The notes under the pieces are model-generated. The model saw only the letters and a list, made by a program, of their open reading frames with translations, made no database searches and was not told the origin of the DNA. A DNA stretch of 64,000 nt from Hippea sp. KM1 (GTDB lineage: Bacteria; Campylobacterota_A; Desulfurellia; Desulfurellales; Hippeaceae), in the NCBI RefSeq assembly GCF_000526195.1, contig NZ_JAFP01000001.1:718001-782000 (forward strand), written 5' to 3'. Position 1 is the first letter of the stretch. Every line of letters begins with the position of its first letter. The translations under genes were made by a program, and so were the position numbers. This document shows positions 53,262-62,114 of the stretch, piece by piece.

Positions 53262-54716
53262 CTAAACCTTCAGACTGGCTAAGTTAAAGACCTTGAAGTA
53301 AGAAGTCTCTAAAGGTTCGAAATTGTAAACCTCGATATCGTCGAAGGTTTCAACAGCAACACCCAATCCGAACGCCAACAGGACAGGGCAGGCGAAAAAC
53401 ATTAACCTCTTTTTAGTTGTTATTTCCTTTAGCTTGTTGTAATGCGAGTAGATCTCATTTACATAGATAGCCCAGTCGCTTTCCTCTAAATTGCCCCTAT
53501 CTTTGGCCTCGCACGATGCCAGGATGTAATTTTCAAAGTTATTTTTCAAGAATTTTCTTATGTCGCCCTTTGGATTGTGTGATGCAGCGTAAATGGAAAT
53601 GGCAAGGATGTCGGTTTCCTGGGTATCTGTGTCCTTTTCGCATTCTATATGTTCTGGGTTTTTATTAGGCGATTTCAAGAGTCTTAAGTTCCTTTTGGAG
53701 AAGTCTAAAACGACTTTGAACTCTCCTGATGTGTAATGGTAAACAACAAAAGGTTCTTTACAGCCAACCATTGCCCCAAGGCCAAAGGCGAATGTAGCAG
53801 GCCCAAGCAGGCATAAATGCAATATGCAGGTTTTGTCCTTTAGTTTTTCTTTTAGATGCACGATTTTTCCATAAGCCGTTCGTAATATGCCTTCCCAGTC
53901 TCTATTGGGTAAGAATTTACCATCTATATAAAAGGTGAAATCGTCGTCTTTTAAATCGTATAGCCGTTTGGCAAGCTCAAAATCCGTGTTTTGTGCGATT
54001 TGATAGAGGTTTGTCAAAGCCGCCTGTTTTGGTGTTGTATCCTTTTTCGATTGCTTTAAGGCAATGCTAAAGGGGATATTTATTGTGTCTGAGTTTAAGA
54101 GTATATCGAGCTCTTTTAGGTTTTTTATGATTTCTGGATGGATGAGCTTTTTTGGGTAAGCGGCTTTTATTTTTTCTTTTAAAAAATCCACCTCTATTAC
54201 CTTGCCCTCAAAATTTAAATCCCCCGTGAATGCGTAATCTTTTAGTTTTTCGTCATTTTTACAAATAAGCGCTGAAGATAAGGCAAGTAAGAAGGATTTT
54301 CCTGTAAAATCGCCGTAGAATCCGACAAAAAAGTGTTTTCCCGTTAATTTTTCGACCACTTTAAGCTCATTTTCAATGCCCTTTTTGAATGAGAGGGTCA
54401 AATTTTTTAGCTCTATGACGAATAGTTTTATCAATTCTTGTTTATCGTTGTTGTTTGGGCTTACAGCAGGAAAGAACGCCTCTTTAATGTCGTTATTCAA
54501 CAGTTCCTCTGCAGCTTGAGAGTCCATGCCTAAAGCCTCTGCCAAATCTTTAGGGTTTATTTGGTGCCTGTGTTCCCTTAAGAAAATCACTATCTTGCTT
54601 TTTAGTGTGTGTGGTGTGTTGTCATCCGATAGGGTGTTTAGTAGAAGTCTTTTGTGGTATTCATCAAGCGGCTGAGTGGTTGTTGAAATGTATTTTTCTA
54701 TTAAGCTTTGATTCAT
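53262..54716 (-). CDS. calpL: CalpL-like SAVED-domain Lon protease
   Basis: 484 residues. Residues ~100-222 form a Lon-type peptidase domain: GDFTGKSFLLALSSALI (135-151), YAFTGDLNFEGKVIEVDFLKEK (161-182) with the catalytic-Lys equivalent K180. Residues ~295-484 form a SAVED sensor: HLCLLGPATFAFGLGAMV (300-317) and FFACPVLLAFGLGVAVE (440-456), each like one CARF-derived half. The published CalpL is activated by cyclic tetra-adenylate and then cleaves CalpT. The usual Ser of the Lon GPSAG box is not at its expected place. ATGA overlap with calpT; the last gene of the operon. Confidence 0.88.
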   Translation of the reverse strand: MNQSLIEKYISTTTQPLDEYHKRLLLNTLSDDNTPHTLKSKIVIFLREHRHQINPKDLAEALGMDSQAAEELLNNDIKEAFFPAVSPNNNDKQELIKLFVIELKNLTLSFKKGIENELKVVEKLTGKHFFVGFYGDFTGKSFLLALSSALICKNDEKLKDYAFTGDLNFEGKVIEVDFLKEKIKAAYPKKLIHPEIIKNLKELDILLNSDTINIPFSIALKQSKKDTTPKQAALTNLYQIAQNTDFELAKRLYDLKDDDFTFYIDGKFLPNRDWEGILRTAYGKIVHLKEKLKDKTCILHLCLLGPATFAFGLGAMVGCKEPFVVYHYTSGEFKVVLDFSKRNLRLLKSPNKNPEHIECEKDTDTQETDILAISIYAASHNPKGDIRKFLKNNFENYILASCEAKDRGNLEESDWAIYVNEIYSHYNKLKEITTKKRLMFFACPVLLAFGLGVAVETFDDIEVYNFEPLETSYFKVFNLASLKV

Positions 54717-55555
54717 AAGGGTTCTATTTTTAGGATCTCTAACAGGGTTTGGGGGTGTTCTAATGTTGATTTTAGGATTAATTTTTTGGGCAGGAAGCCC
54801 TCAAATACAACTGCGTCTTTTGCATAGACCCTTGAAAGTGTCCCTGCATACTTCTCGTTGAAATAGATAACGAAGTTGTCATTCTCTTTTGTTATGTCGC
54901 CGTATTCTGAAACTATCAAGGCGTCAAATGATGCAGCGGCAAGCCTTTGGTTTAGGGTTTTTTCTAACCCCTCTATGTATTGGCTTAAATTAACGGTGGC
55001 CTCTTCTGCAATCTCTGGCTCATATCCCAGATCGGGCATGAGGAATAGGCTTCGCTTTCGTTCGTTTTCTTTGAAGAGTTCTTGATACGACCCGCTTCCT
55101 TTGATATACGAAAGCCCCGTTCTTTCTTTGGGCAGCCTATCTCCTTCGTTTATAAACCTCTGCATTATCCTTACATCATCTTCGCTTACCTGGTCTATTT
55201 TTATGGATCTGTCTAATACATCTTCTTCCACATATCTGATCAGGCTTTCGATAACCCATCTATGCTCCTTGCCGTCGACTATCAAGTCCTTATCCGAGGC
55301 AAGCTCCCAATAGGGTGAGGCTATAAAGACCTCATAGGGGCATTCTTCTGTGTCCGATATGACAAAATAGAGGCTTTCAAATTGATACACATCCCCGACC
55401 ATTGCCTCTTCCGATTCTTTGGATTTACCCTCTATTAGAGCCTGCGCTTTTTTTAAGTGTTGTATGTTGTTTTTGTTGATTTCTGTGTCTATGTTTTTTT
55501 GTCTGAATTCTAAGTCTTTTAGGTATTGCTCATATACGAATTTTAGCCATCTCAT
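54713..55555 (-). CDS. calpT: CalpT-like MazF-fold anti-sigma protein
   Basis: 280 residues. After a helical N-terminus (1-50), GDVYQFESLYFVISDTEECPYEVFIAS (54-80) starts a MazF/PemK-like barrel extending to about 165, then a separate C-terminal domain (~185-280). In the characterised Sulfurihydrogenibium system CalpT is a MazF homologue that holds the sigma factor CalpS until CalpL cuts it. Assignment rests on this fold, on the position between sigma factor and protease genes and on four-base overlaps on both sides. Sequence similarity to known CalpT could not be measured here. Confidence 0.8.
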   Translation of the reverse strand: MRWLKFVYEQYLKDLEFRQKNIDTEINKNNIQHLKKAQALIEGKSKESEEAMVGDVYQFESLYFVISDTEECPYEVFIASPYWELASDKDLIVDGKEHRWVIESLIRYVEEDVLDRSIKIDQVSEDDVRIMQRFINEGDRLPKERTGLSYIKGSGSYQELFKENERKRSLFLMPDLGYEPEIAEEATVNLSQYIEGLEKTLNQRLAAASFDALIVSEYGDITKENDNFVIYFNEKYAGTLSRVYAKDAVVFEGFLPKKLILKSTLEHPQTLLEILKIEPL

Positions 55556-56175
55556 CCTCTTCCCTCATAAAGATTAACGAATTCTGAGCATATTTCCGAC
55601 AAAAAGAAACTCTTTATTGCCGCATCGACTATGTCTATAGAAAACCTTTCTTTTTCAATAAACTCCTTTATTCTTTTGTGAGCCCTGCTTTTTGCCTTCT
55701 CAAACGAGGCAGCCGTTCTGTTTTCTGAGCCTTTTTGCAGAAGCTCCAGGCATAGGGCCTCTTTTTCTGTCTTTGTTAGCTCCTTTTTGCAGAGTTTTGC
55801 AAATTCTTCAGCTTCTATGCTGATTAATTCGTTCTTGGGGTGGGGCTTCTGTGTGTTTTCAAACTTCAATCTGTTTTTTATGAGCGTTTTTTTCCTTAAT
55901 TGGTCTATTAGGTGGTTTTTTGCTATTGATTTTATATAGGCTTCGATTCTTGCCCTGTTGTTTATGGCCTTTATGATTGTCTGCCTCTTTTTGATTATGG
56001 TCATTACCGTTTCATTTACCAGATCGTCTATATCCATAACATCTGCAAATGGACTGTCTTTTAGGTCTCTGATTGCGCAGGCTGCCTGGGTTTTTATTGT
56101 TTTTATAAGCATCTCTTCCTCGTTGGGTTTTAATGCTTCCCCTGTTAAATACCTTTTTAGTATCTCTTCCACCAC
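55552..56175 (-). CDS. calpS: CalpS-like ECF-type sigma factor
   Basis: 207 residues from a GTG start. Region 2 reads DIDDLVNETVMTIIKKRQTIIKAINNRARIEAYIKSIAKNHLIDQLRKK (core recognition and -10 contact), region 4 LTKTEKEALCLELLQKGSENRTAASFEKAKSRAHKRIKEFI (HTH). A ~35-residue C-terminal extension (DAAIKSFFLSEICSEFVNLYEGRG) is unusual and may contact CalpT. Freed by proteolysis of CalpT, it would redirect RNA polymerase during infection. It overlaps the upstream MazF-like gene by 19 bases and calpT by four. Confidence 0.85.
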   Translation of the reverse strand: MVEEILKRYLTGEALKPNEEEMLIKTIKTQAACAIRDLKDSPFADVMDIDDLVNETVMTIIKKRQTIIKAINNRARIEAYIKSIAKNHLIDQLRKKTLIKNRLKFENTQKPHPKNELISIEAEEFAKLCKKELTKTEKEALCLELLQKGSENRTAASFEKAKSRAHKRIKEFIEKERFSIDIVDAAIKSFFLSEICSEFVNLYEGRG

Positions 56176-56650
56176 TTCTTTTTCCTCAACAGCTTATCTC
56201 TGATGTTTTCCATATAAACGCATGAGCAGATACCGCAGAATGTCATCATCTCATGTAAGTCTTCCTCTTTTATGGTAAAGACCCTTCTTGATTTTTTGCC
56301 CTTTTTCTTATGGAGTGCTAAAACCTTTGATGTGCCGTTCCAATCAAAATACTTAGGACACGATTTGTAATTGCAGTATTCTATATCAAAAAGCAGATTG
56401 CCGCCCCACTGGGATGTCGTTAAGAATATAACCTTGTAATTCTCGCCGATCTTATCCAGGATTATGGCTGGCCTGTGCTTTCTGGCCGGTGCATTGTTTT
56501 TCCTCTGGTATCCCAGATTCAGGTTGTATCTCTCATAGAGCTTTTTACATCGGCAAGCCAGATGGTGTTGATGTATGAATTCTCCTCAGCCTTTCTCTTT
56601 TCCTCTTCGATTATCTGGAATTTGATTTGGTTGAGGGTTGACCATTCCAT
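56157..56650 (-). pseudogene. MazF/PemK-like gene with a frameshift, first gene of the Calp operon
   Basis: Minus strand. From ATG 56650 the frame reads MEWSTLNQIKFQIIEEEKRK... to a stop after ~44 codons. Shifting by one base at the A5 run (T5 at 56542-56546) restores a frame of ~125 residues to the stop at 56157: NNAPARKHRPAIILDKIGEN, VIFLTTSQWGG, then YCNYKSC and CGICSC. The RPAIIL...FLTTSQ pattern is that of MazF/PemK toxins, and the cysteines suggest a metal site. One missing A, a sequencing error, or -1 slippage on AAAAAG would each explain it. The stop overlaps the calpS start. Confidence 0.7.
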
Positions 56651-56712
56651 AGGCTAAATTTATCAAAAAATCCAGAAAATTCAACAATCTGTTGTTTTGC
56701 TAATGTGTGTGA

Positions 56713-59097
56713 TTACAGATTCTCCTCTATCAGGTATATCAACTCCTCCGCCGTTGAACCATCCTTCGGGTATTCGACGCAGTAAATCTTGAAGTCTATG
56801 TATTCGGTTATGCATTCGTTGTTTTTAGATGTAAATTTACACTTATTGTTTGGCGCCAACCTCTCCTTGATTGCGTTTTTTAGCTTTTCTTTTGAAAAAC
56901 GGTCCATGCAGTCTATTTTTTGGTTTTCCTTCAGGCTGCATGCCACATAGAATACATCGGCATATGCCCTTGAGGAGATGCATTTGTCTTTGGATAGTGT
57001 CTTTATAACCTCAGCCGTCTCTGTTATGAGTGTATTGCCTGCTTCTGTGGAGAATAGATAGTTGATTTTGCTTATGCCCTTGATGTTTATGCCGATTATT
57101 ACAAACGGCTCATTCTTGGATATAAACTCCCTGATCTTGTTTATAAATGCCGTTATATATAGCAGACCCGTCATGTAATCGGTTTTGAAGATCTCCGAAC
57201 GGATGTTGTCGATCTGCTCAGACATAAACTCAGCAATGGTTTTGTGTTTGGTTTTGAACGACTCTATTAAAACATCCTCAACCTTCTCTAACAACTCCTG
57301 ATCGATCTTTTCTTTTTTCAGGATCTCTATCGCCTCGTGGGGGCTGAATGCCTTTCTGTATGGTCTTGTTGTGGTTAGTGCATCGAATATGTCCGCTATA
57401 GCCAATATGCGAGCCTCAATGCATAGCTCTTTGCAGGTTAAGCCATCCGGATAACCACTGCCGTCGCATTTTTCGTGGTGGTGCTTCACGGGTTCTGCAA
57501 GATCCTTGAAGTGTTCAAGGCGTTTTAGTATTTCATAGGAGAGCAGGGAGTGGTATTTTATGATGTTGTATTCGTTTTGGGTGAGCCTCCCGGGTTTTAG
57601 GAGTATGTTGTCGGGTATGCCGATTTTGCCTATATCGTGAAGGAGGCCCGCTTTGTATATCTTCTCCTGCATCTTCTCATCAAGGCCTATGGCTTTTGCT
57701 ATCCTTTTTGCATAATATGCAACCCTCTGGGAATGCCCCTTTGTGTATATGTCTCTTGCCTCTAAAACGCTAACAAACGAAACCAGGAATCCCTTTTCGT
57801 ATTCCTTAAACCGCTTGATGGCCTTGTTGAGGTTTTTCGTAACCCATCTTAACTGTTTTATCTTAAGTTTGGACTCATCGAGGTATTCGGATCTATTTAG
57901 GGCCTGTTCGAAGCTTTTGAATACATGGGAGATCTTTCTCTCAACAAAGTTGGACAACAGCACATAGGCGAGCCCTAAAAGACCCAGCGTAAAGAGCATT
58001 ATGCCTGCTATTGTCCTTTTGATTGAGTTAAATTCCTCAAGCGCCTCCTGTCTTTTTGCCGCCAGTGTAAAGTTCATATCGCTTATATAAATTCCTGTGC
58101 CTATGAGCCAATTCCACTCCTTAAAGAGCTTTATATAGCTAATTTTCATAACCTTTTTGTCTGTCTGGGGGAGTTTGTAGTAATACTTAACAAAGGAGTA
58201 TCCCTTGTTCATTATGTCGTTTAGGTATTTTTTCCTGTAAAAGAAGCCAACATAATCCGATTTGTTTAGATTCAGGCATTTGTTAACATTGTTCGGCATA
58301 TTTGGATTTACAAGCTCAATGCCGAAGCAGTCGTTGGATGGTTCTTTGGATAGCTCTATTACAAATATGTATCCGTGGTTGTGTTTTCCGTATCTATATA
58401 ACGATAGCTGCCTGACCCATTTCTGTTTTAGTTGGTATATGACAGGCTCAAGCTCATACCTTCCTATTATCAACCAGTGCATGGGTCTGAATTTTACAAA
58501 ACAGGTTAAACCGTCCCTGCCCAGATCCTGTTTCGATAAAAAGTTCCAGTTGTATGGCCACTTTTGCCTGTACATGCCGAAGTCCTTGTCTTTTGAGGCC
58601 TCGATGAGTTTTAAGAAGGGCTTTTTATTATCCGTTGATGTCAGCTTTGTCAATTTTACATTTAGCGGTTTGTTATAAAAGGGGTTAAAGACCATCCTGC
58701 CGCTTTTGTCTATTACATAGAAACTAATGTTGTTGCTTTTGAAGGTCGCCTCTGATAGGTAAAAGAAGGCCAATTTCTCAAAAGCGCCCTTGTCGTTGCG
58801 GTATAGCTGATAAAGATAGTTGAAAGCCCTATTTACATTGTTTGCTAAGATGGTCTTTTTGTTTTCTATTGTGCCCTTTTCGTCCTCCTTTATCTGCTTT
58901 ATGAGGTTTTCTATTGTGTATTTTGAATAGTTTTCGGCGTTTGTTATGTAAATCTCCCTTATGGTTTTTAGGTTTTTGTTATAGGATTTCTCGGCATACC
59001 TATACCAGTATGCGCCTATGGTTATGATCAGCACAAACGCTATGAATAAGGGTATACCAAGAAGCAGCGATACCATCGAAAAATTGTGTTTCATCAT
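56713..59097 (-). CDS. Cache-sensor HD-GYP c-di-GMP phosphodiesterase with degenerate GGDEF
   Basis: 794 residues. Membrane helix ~12-32, periplasmic double-Cache sensor (KEWNWLIGTGIYISDMN near 330), second helix ~358-378, then HD-GYP: GHSQRVAYYAKRIAKAIGL, GLLHDIGKIGIPD, YHSLLSYEIL, HHEKCDGSGYPDGL, DIFDALTTTRPYRKA (~460-590). All metal-binding His/Asp of HD-GYP appear intact. The C-terminal GGDEF-like domain lacks the GG(D/E)EF loop (SSRAYADVFYVAC in its place), so only c-di-GMP hydrolysis is expected. The start is at 59097 or the next ATG. Confidence 0.92.
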   Translation of the reverse strand: MMKHNFSMVSLLLGIPLFIAFVLIITIGAYWYRYAEKSYNKNLKTIREIYITNAENYSKYTIENLIKQIKEDEKGTIENKKTILANNVNRAFNYLYQLYRNDKGAFEKLAFFYLSEATFKSNNISFYVIDKSGRMVFNPFYNKPLNVKLTKLTSTDNKKPFLKLIEASKDKDFGMYRQKWPYNWNFLSKQDLGRDGLTCFVKFRPMHWLIIGRYELEPVIYQLKQKWVRQLSLYRYGKHNHGYIFVIELSKEPSNDCFGIELVNPNMPNNVNKCLNLNKSDYVGFFYRKKYLNDIMNKGYSFVKYYYKLPQTDKKVMKISYIKLFKEWNWLIGTGIYISDMNFTLAAKRQEALEEFNSIKRTIAGIMLFTLGLLGLAYVLLSNFVERKISHVFKSFEQALNRSEYLDESKLKIKQLRWVTKNLNKAIKRFKEYEKGFLVSFVSVLEARDIYTKGHSQRVAYYAKRIAKAIGLDEKMQEKIYKAGLLHDIGKIGIPDNILLKPGRLTQNEYNIIKYHSLLSYEILKRLEHFKDLAEPVKHHHEKCDGSGYPDGLTCKELCIEARILAIADIFDALTTTRPYRKAFSPHEAIEILKKEKIDQELLEKVEDVLIESFKTKHKTIAEFMSEQIDNIRSEIFKTDYMTGLLYITAFINKIREFISKNEPFVIIGINIKGISKINYLFSTEAGNTLITETAEVIKTLSKDKCISSRAYADVFYVACSLKENQKIDCMDRFSKEKLKNAIKERLAPNNKCKFTSKNNECITEYIDFKIYCVEYPKDGSTAEELIYLIEENL

Positions 59098-59152
59098 CTC
59101 CGAATGGTTAAGTTATCCCTTTTTAGGTTATAGTCAATGCTTTTTATAAGCT

Positions 59153-59416
59153 TTACTTTTTGCTATTTTTTGTTTTCTCTAAATACTTAATTTTTAAATC
59201 GTAAAGCACCTCATCCAATAGGTCCTTCTCTTCCTTTGTCAGGTTGCCCCTCGTTTTTTCCTCTATCATATTAAGCATATCGATGGTGTATTTGGCCTGT
59301 TTTAGGTCAACTGCTTTCTTCTTTGTGAACGGGTCTTCTATTACCCCAAGATAGCTATAGGCCGCCTCGGCCATCGATACTATCAGGTGCACAAAACTGG
59401 CCTTTTCCTCTGTCAT
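59153..59416 (-). CDS. DUF1844 domain protein
   Basis: 87 residues. FVHLIVSMAEAAYSYLGVIEDPFTKKKAVDLKQAKYTIDMLNMIEEKTRGNLTKEEKDLLDEVLYDLKIKYLE follows the DUF1844 consensus throughout. Function unknown; soluble, helical. It overlaps the upstream EamA gene by four bases. Confidence 0.9.
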   Translation of the reverse strand: MTEEKASFVHLIVSMAEAAYSYLGVIEDPFTKKKAVDLKQAKYTIDMLNMIEEKTRGNLTKEEKDLLDEVLYDLKIKYLEKTKNSKK

Positions 59417-60297
59417 TTCTCCCCCTTTTTGCTGTTTTTTAAGGCAACGGCTATACTAACCAAAACCACAGCCATGCCCGTAAGTTTTAAAAAACCCACT
59501 GTCTGACCAAAAAAGATATAGGCCAGGATAGATGCGCCGATTGGCTCCCCCAGCGTGGATATGGCCACGGCGTTTGCCTTTAGGTGTTTTAGTGCCCAAT
59601 TAAACGATGTATGCCCCAAAAGCTGCGGTATTAAGGCCAAAAGCAGCATATAAAAATAGGATATAGGCCTGTATCCTGTAAATCGTTCTCCGCTCAATAT
59701 GGCAAATATCAGGGTGAATATAGCCGAAAAACCATAGACCAGTGTGATGTATTGGAATGTATTGATGTTTTTTCTCAAAAAAGAGCCTGCCAGGAAATAT
59801 ACAGCCACAGCAATGGCGCCTATGGTTGCAAATAGATCCCCAAGCAGGGATGTCTTATCCAGCTTGCCCATAGCAAAGCCGCTGTCTGAGAAGGCTATAA
59901 TGGCGCTGCCTGCCACAGCCCCGACAGTTGCCAGAACGGTTTTTGCATCCTGCTTTTCTTTAAAAATAAAGAAGGATATGAGCAAAACAAAGATGGGGCT
60001 TGTGGATACTAAGGTGACGGAACTTGCTATGGATGTAAGCTTTATGGATGCTATCCAGCTTATGAAGTGTATGCTTAGAAACAGTCCGCTGATCGAGGCG
60101 ATAAACAGTTCCGATTTTGTTTTTGGGAGTATCTTTGCCGATTTTGCAAACGATAAGCCAAGCAGGATGAGGGAGGATATGCCAAGCCTGTATGCGCTCA
60201 TTATGACGCTTGGCACATCGCTTGTTAGTTTTATTATGACGCTGGCTAAAGAAACCGAGAGTATGCCCACAAGCAGAACCAAATAAACCCTCATCAT
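59413..60297 (-). CDS. EamA-family DMT transporter (copy 1)
   Basis: 294 residues, ten predicted membrane helices as two EamA repeats (helices near SLASVIIKLTSDVPSVIMSAYRLGISSLILLGL and LLALIPQLLGHTSFNWALKHLKANAVAISTLGEPIGASILAYIFFGQ). Members export amino acids, purines or other metabolites. Third of three successive EamA genes, overlapping its neighbours by 4 bases. Confidence 0.92.
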   Translation of the reverse strand: MMRVYLVLLVGILSVSLASVIIKLTSDVPSVIMSAYRLGISSLILLGLSFAKSAKILPKTKSELFIASISGLFLSIHFISWIASIKLTSIASSVTLVSTSPIFVLLISFFIFKEKQDAKTVLATVGAVAGSAIIAFSDSGFAMGKLDKTSLLGDLFATIGAIAVAVYFLAGSFLRKNINTFQYITLVYGFSAIFTLIFAILSGERFTGYRPISYFYMLLLALIPQLLGHTSFNWALKHLKANAVAISTLGEPIGASILAYIFFGQTVGFLKLTGMAVVLVSIAVALKNSKKGEK

Positions 60298-61169
60298 CTT
60301 TTTATCACCAGAGGCCCTAATTCACTGATAAACAGCCCTATAAACATGATGAAAGCGCCTGCATACGCTTTGGCTGTTAATACCTCATTGCCAAGCAGAT
60401 AGCCGAATATGGCCGCAAACACCGGCTCCATAATGAATATTATAGCCGTTTTTGTGGGTGTTGTGTATTTTTGGGCTGTATTTTGAACGACGAATGCATA
60501 CACCGTTGCAAATACAGCCGTTATGAGGAAGGAAAATATTAAATACCCGGATATTTTGTGCGGTATGATGTAAGGCTCTCTTAAGACTGATACGACGGTT
60601 GACAGCACGGCAAGCACGGCGATCTCTATTACCGTTAATAGATATGTATCGTTTCTCCGTGAGTATTTATCGGTCAGAACAATCTGTATGGCAACAAAAA
60701 TAGCGCAGATAATTGCCAGTATATCGCCAAACGAGGGTGTGAAGTTGTTAAACGACATCATGGCCATTCCAACAAAGGCCAAAACGGCACCGATTTGGGA
60801 GTATATGGTTGGTATCTTTCTGATGATGATGGCCGATAGAATAGGTGTAAAAATCACATTAAGACCCGTTAGGAAGCCAACAATGGTGGCCTTTGAATAC
60901 TCAAGCGCCACCGTTTGGAATGCATAGGCCAAAAACAGCACCACGCCCAATATGATGCCGTCTCTTAGTGTTTTTTTGTTTAGTAATTTGAGTTTTCTGT
61001 GGAATATGAGAACCAGAAGCAGGGTGGATATCCAGAACCTTATAGATAGAAAGGCAAATGTCGGCATGATCTCGATGGATCTTTTGACGACAATGAATGT
61101 GCTCCCCCAGAAGATCGTAACCGATAGAAGCAATAGGTCTGCAATGTATTCTTTGGGTATCTTAAACAT
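60294..61169 (-). CDS. EamA-family DMT transporter (copy 2)
   Basis: 291 residues, ten helices. LLLLSVTIFWGSTFIVVKRSIEIMPTFAFLSIRFWISTLLLVLIF opens the first EamA repeat and ALEYSKATIVGFLTGLNVIFTPILSAIIIRK is typical. Substrate unknown. Divergent enough from the adjacent copies that ancient rather than recent duplication is likely. Confidence 0.92.
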   Translation of the reverse strand: MFKIPKEYIADLLLLSVTIFWGSTFIVVKRSIEIMPTFAFLSIRFWISTLLLVLIFHRKLKLLNKKTLRDGIILGVVLFLAYAFQTVALEYSKATIVGFLTGLNVIFTPILSAIIIRKIPTIYSQIGAVLAFVGMAMMSFNNFTPSFGDILAIICAIFVAIQIVLTDKYSRRNDTYLLTVIEIAVLAVLSTVVSVLREPYIIPHKISGYLIFSFLITAVFATVYAFVVQNTAQKYTTPTKTAIIFIMEPVFAAIFGYLLGNEVLTAKAYAGAFIMFIGLFISELGPLVIKR

Positions 61170-62046
61170 CGCTGCTCCTTTTTAGGTGATAGGCGTTTGC
61201 AAGGAATACACCGATGATTATCAGCGCCCCACCAATGAGTTGGTTTTCTGTTAGTGTTATGCCTAAAGCTATATAGCTTAGGGCTATTGTAATTAGAGGC
61301 TCTATCGAAGAAAAAACGCTTGTCAAGGCTGAACCTATGTTTTCGATTGCCATAAATAAAAACATTATGGCCATGAATGTGGGTATGAGACCAAGCAGTG
61401 CACCTATAAAGAGCCTGTTTGCATTTAATTGTGGCAGGCCTGTGAATAGGTTTATAACAAAAAAGCTTAAGAAGGCGAACACAATCGTATAGAAGCTGAA
61501 GGTTATGGCGTTTTCGTCCCTAACAAAGAACTCTATGCTTATGAGGTAGAAGCTGTAGATAGACATGGCCAATACGGAGAATAGAATGCCCAAGAGGTTT
61601 AGCTTGCTGTAAAAGGCCTCTTGGAATATAAAACCGAAGCCAGACAGTATAACGGCTATGTAGAATAGCTTGAATAGGTTGAGTTTGTCTTTAAAGAAGA
61701 AGTGGGAGAGTATGGAGACGGCTGCCGGGTATAGGTATAGAACAAGCTCAACGACATTGGGTGATGTGTATTTTACACCACTAAAGAAGCTGAACGCCTG
61801 GGCTGTATAAAGGATGCTGCCGGTAAAGAAGGCCTTTTTCAGTGTGCTTTTTTCGGCTTTTAATAGATTTCTTTTGAATATGAAGAAAAAGCCACCCATT
61901 AACAACACGGCAAAGCCAAACCTTAAAAGCAGCATGTTTAGTGTGGACAGACCGCTATTGTAGCCAATTTTTACAAGCACCACCAGGCTTGCAAATGAAG
62001 CTGCCGATAGAACAGAAAAAAGACTCCCTTTTAGAATTTTTTCCAT
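61162..62046 (-). CDS. EamA-family DMT transporter (copy 3)
   Basis: 294 residues, ten helices. SAASFASLVVLVKIGYNSGLSTLNMLLLRFGFAVLLMGGFFF and TSPNVVELVLYLYPAAVSILSHFFFKDKL fit EamA repeats. First gene of the leftward unit and divergent from the GntR-type regulator, which probably controls it. Confidence 0.92.
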   Translation of the reverse strand: MEKILKGSLFSVLSAASFASLVVLVKIGYNSGLSTLNMLLLRFGFAVLLMGGFFFIFKRNLLKAEKSTLKKAFFTGSILYTAQAFSFFSGVKYTSPNVVELVLYLYPAAVSILSHFFFKDKLNLFKLFYIAVILSGFGFIFQEAFYSKLNLLGILFSVLAMSIYSFYLISIEFFVRDENAITFSFYTIVFAFLSFFVINLFTGLPQLNANRLFIGALLGLIPTFMAIMFLFMAIENIGSALTSVFSSIEPLITIALSYIALGITLTENQLIGGALIIIGVFLANAYHLKRSSDV

Positions 62047-62074
62047 AAAACCACTTCCATAATAGTCTAAGTTC

Positions 62075-62091
62075 TGATATACTAAATATCA
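62075..62091. promoter_or_regulatory. Palindromic operator between the exporter unit and its regulator gene
   Basis: TGATAT-N5-ATATCA, a perfect 17-bp inverted repeat in the 68-bp divergent gap. It overlaps a plus-strand -10-like TATACT (62078-62083). The size and symmetry suit a GntR/FadR-type dimer. Confidence 0.62.
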
Positions 62092-62114
62092 AAATACATT
62101 ACAAGGGTAAAAAA

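Noticed and set aside
56475-56657. Plus-strand 60-codon frame opposite the MazF-like gene
   Set aside because: Shadow of the frameshifted minus-strand gene, which has recognisable motifs.
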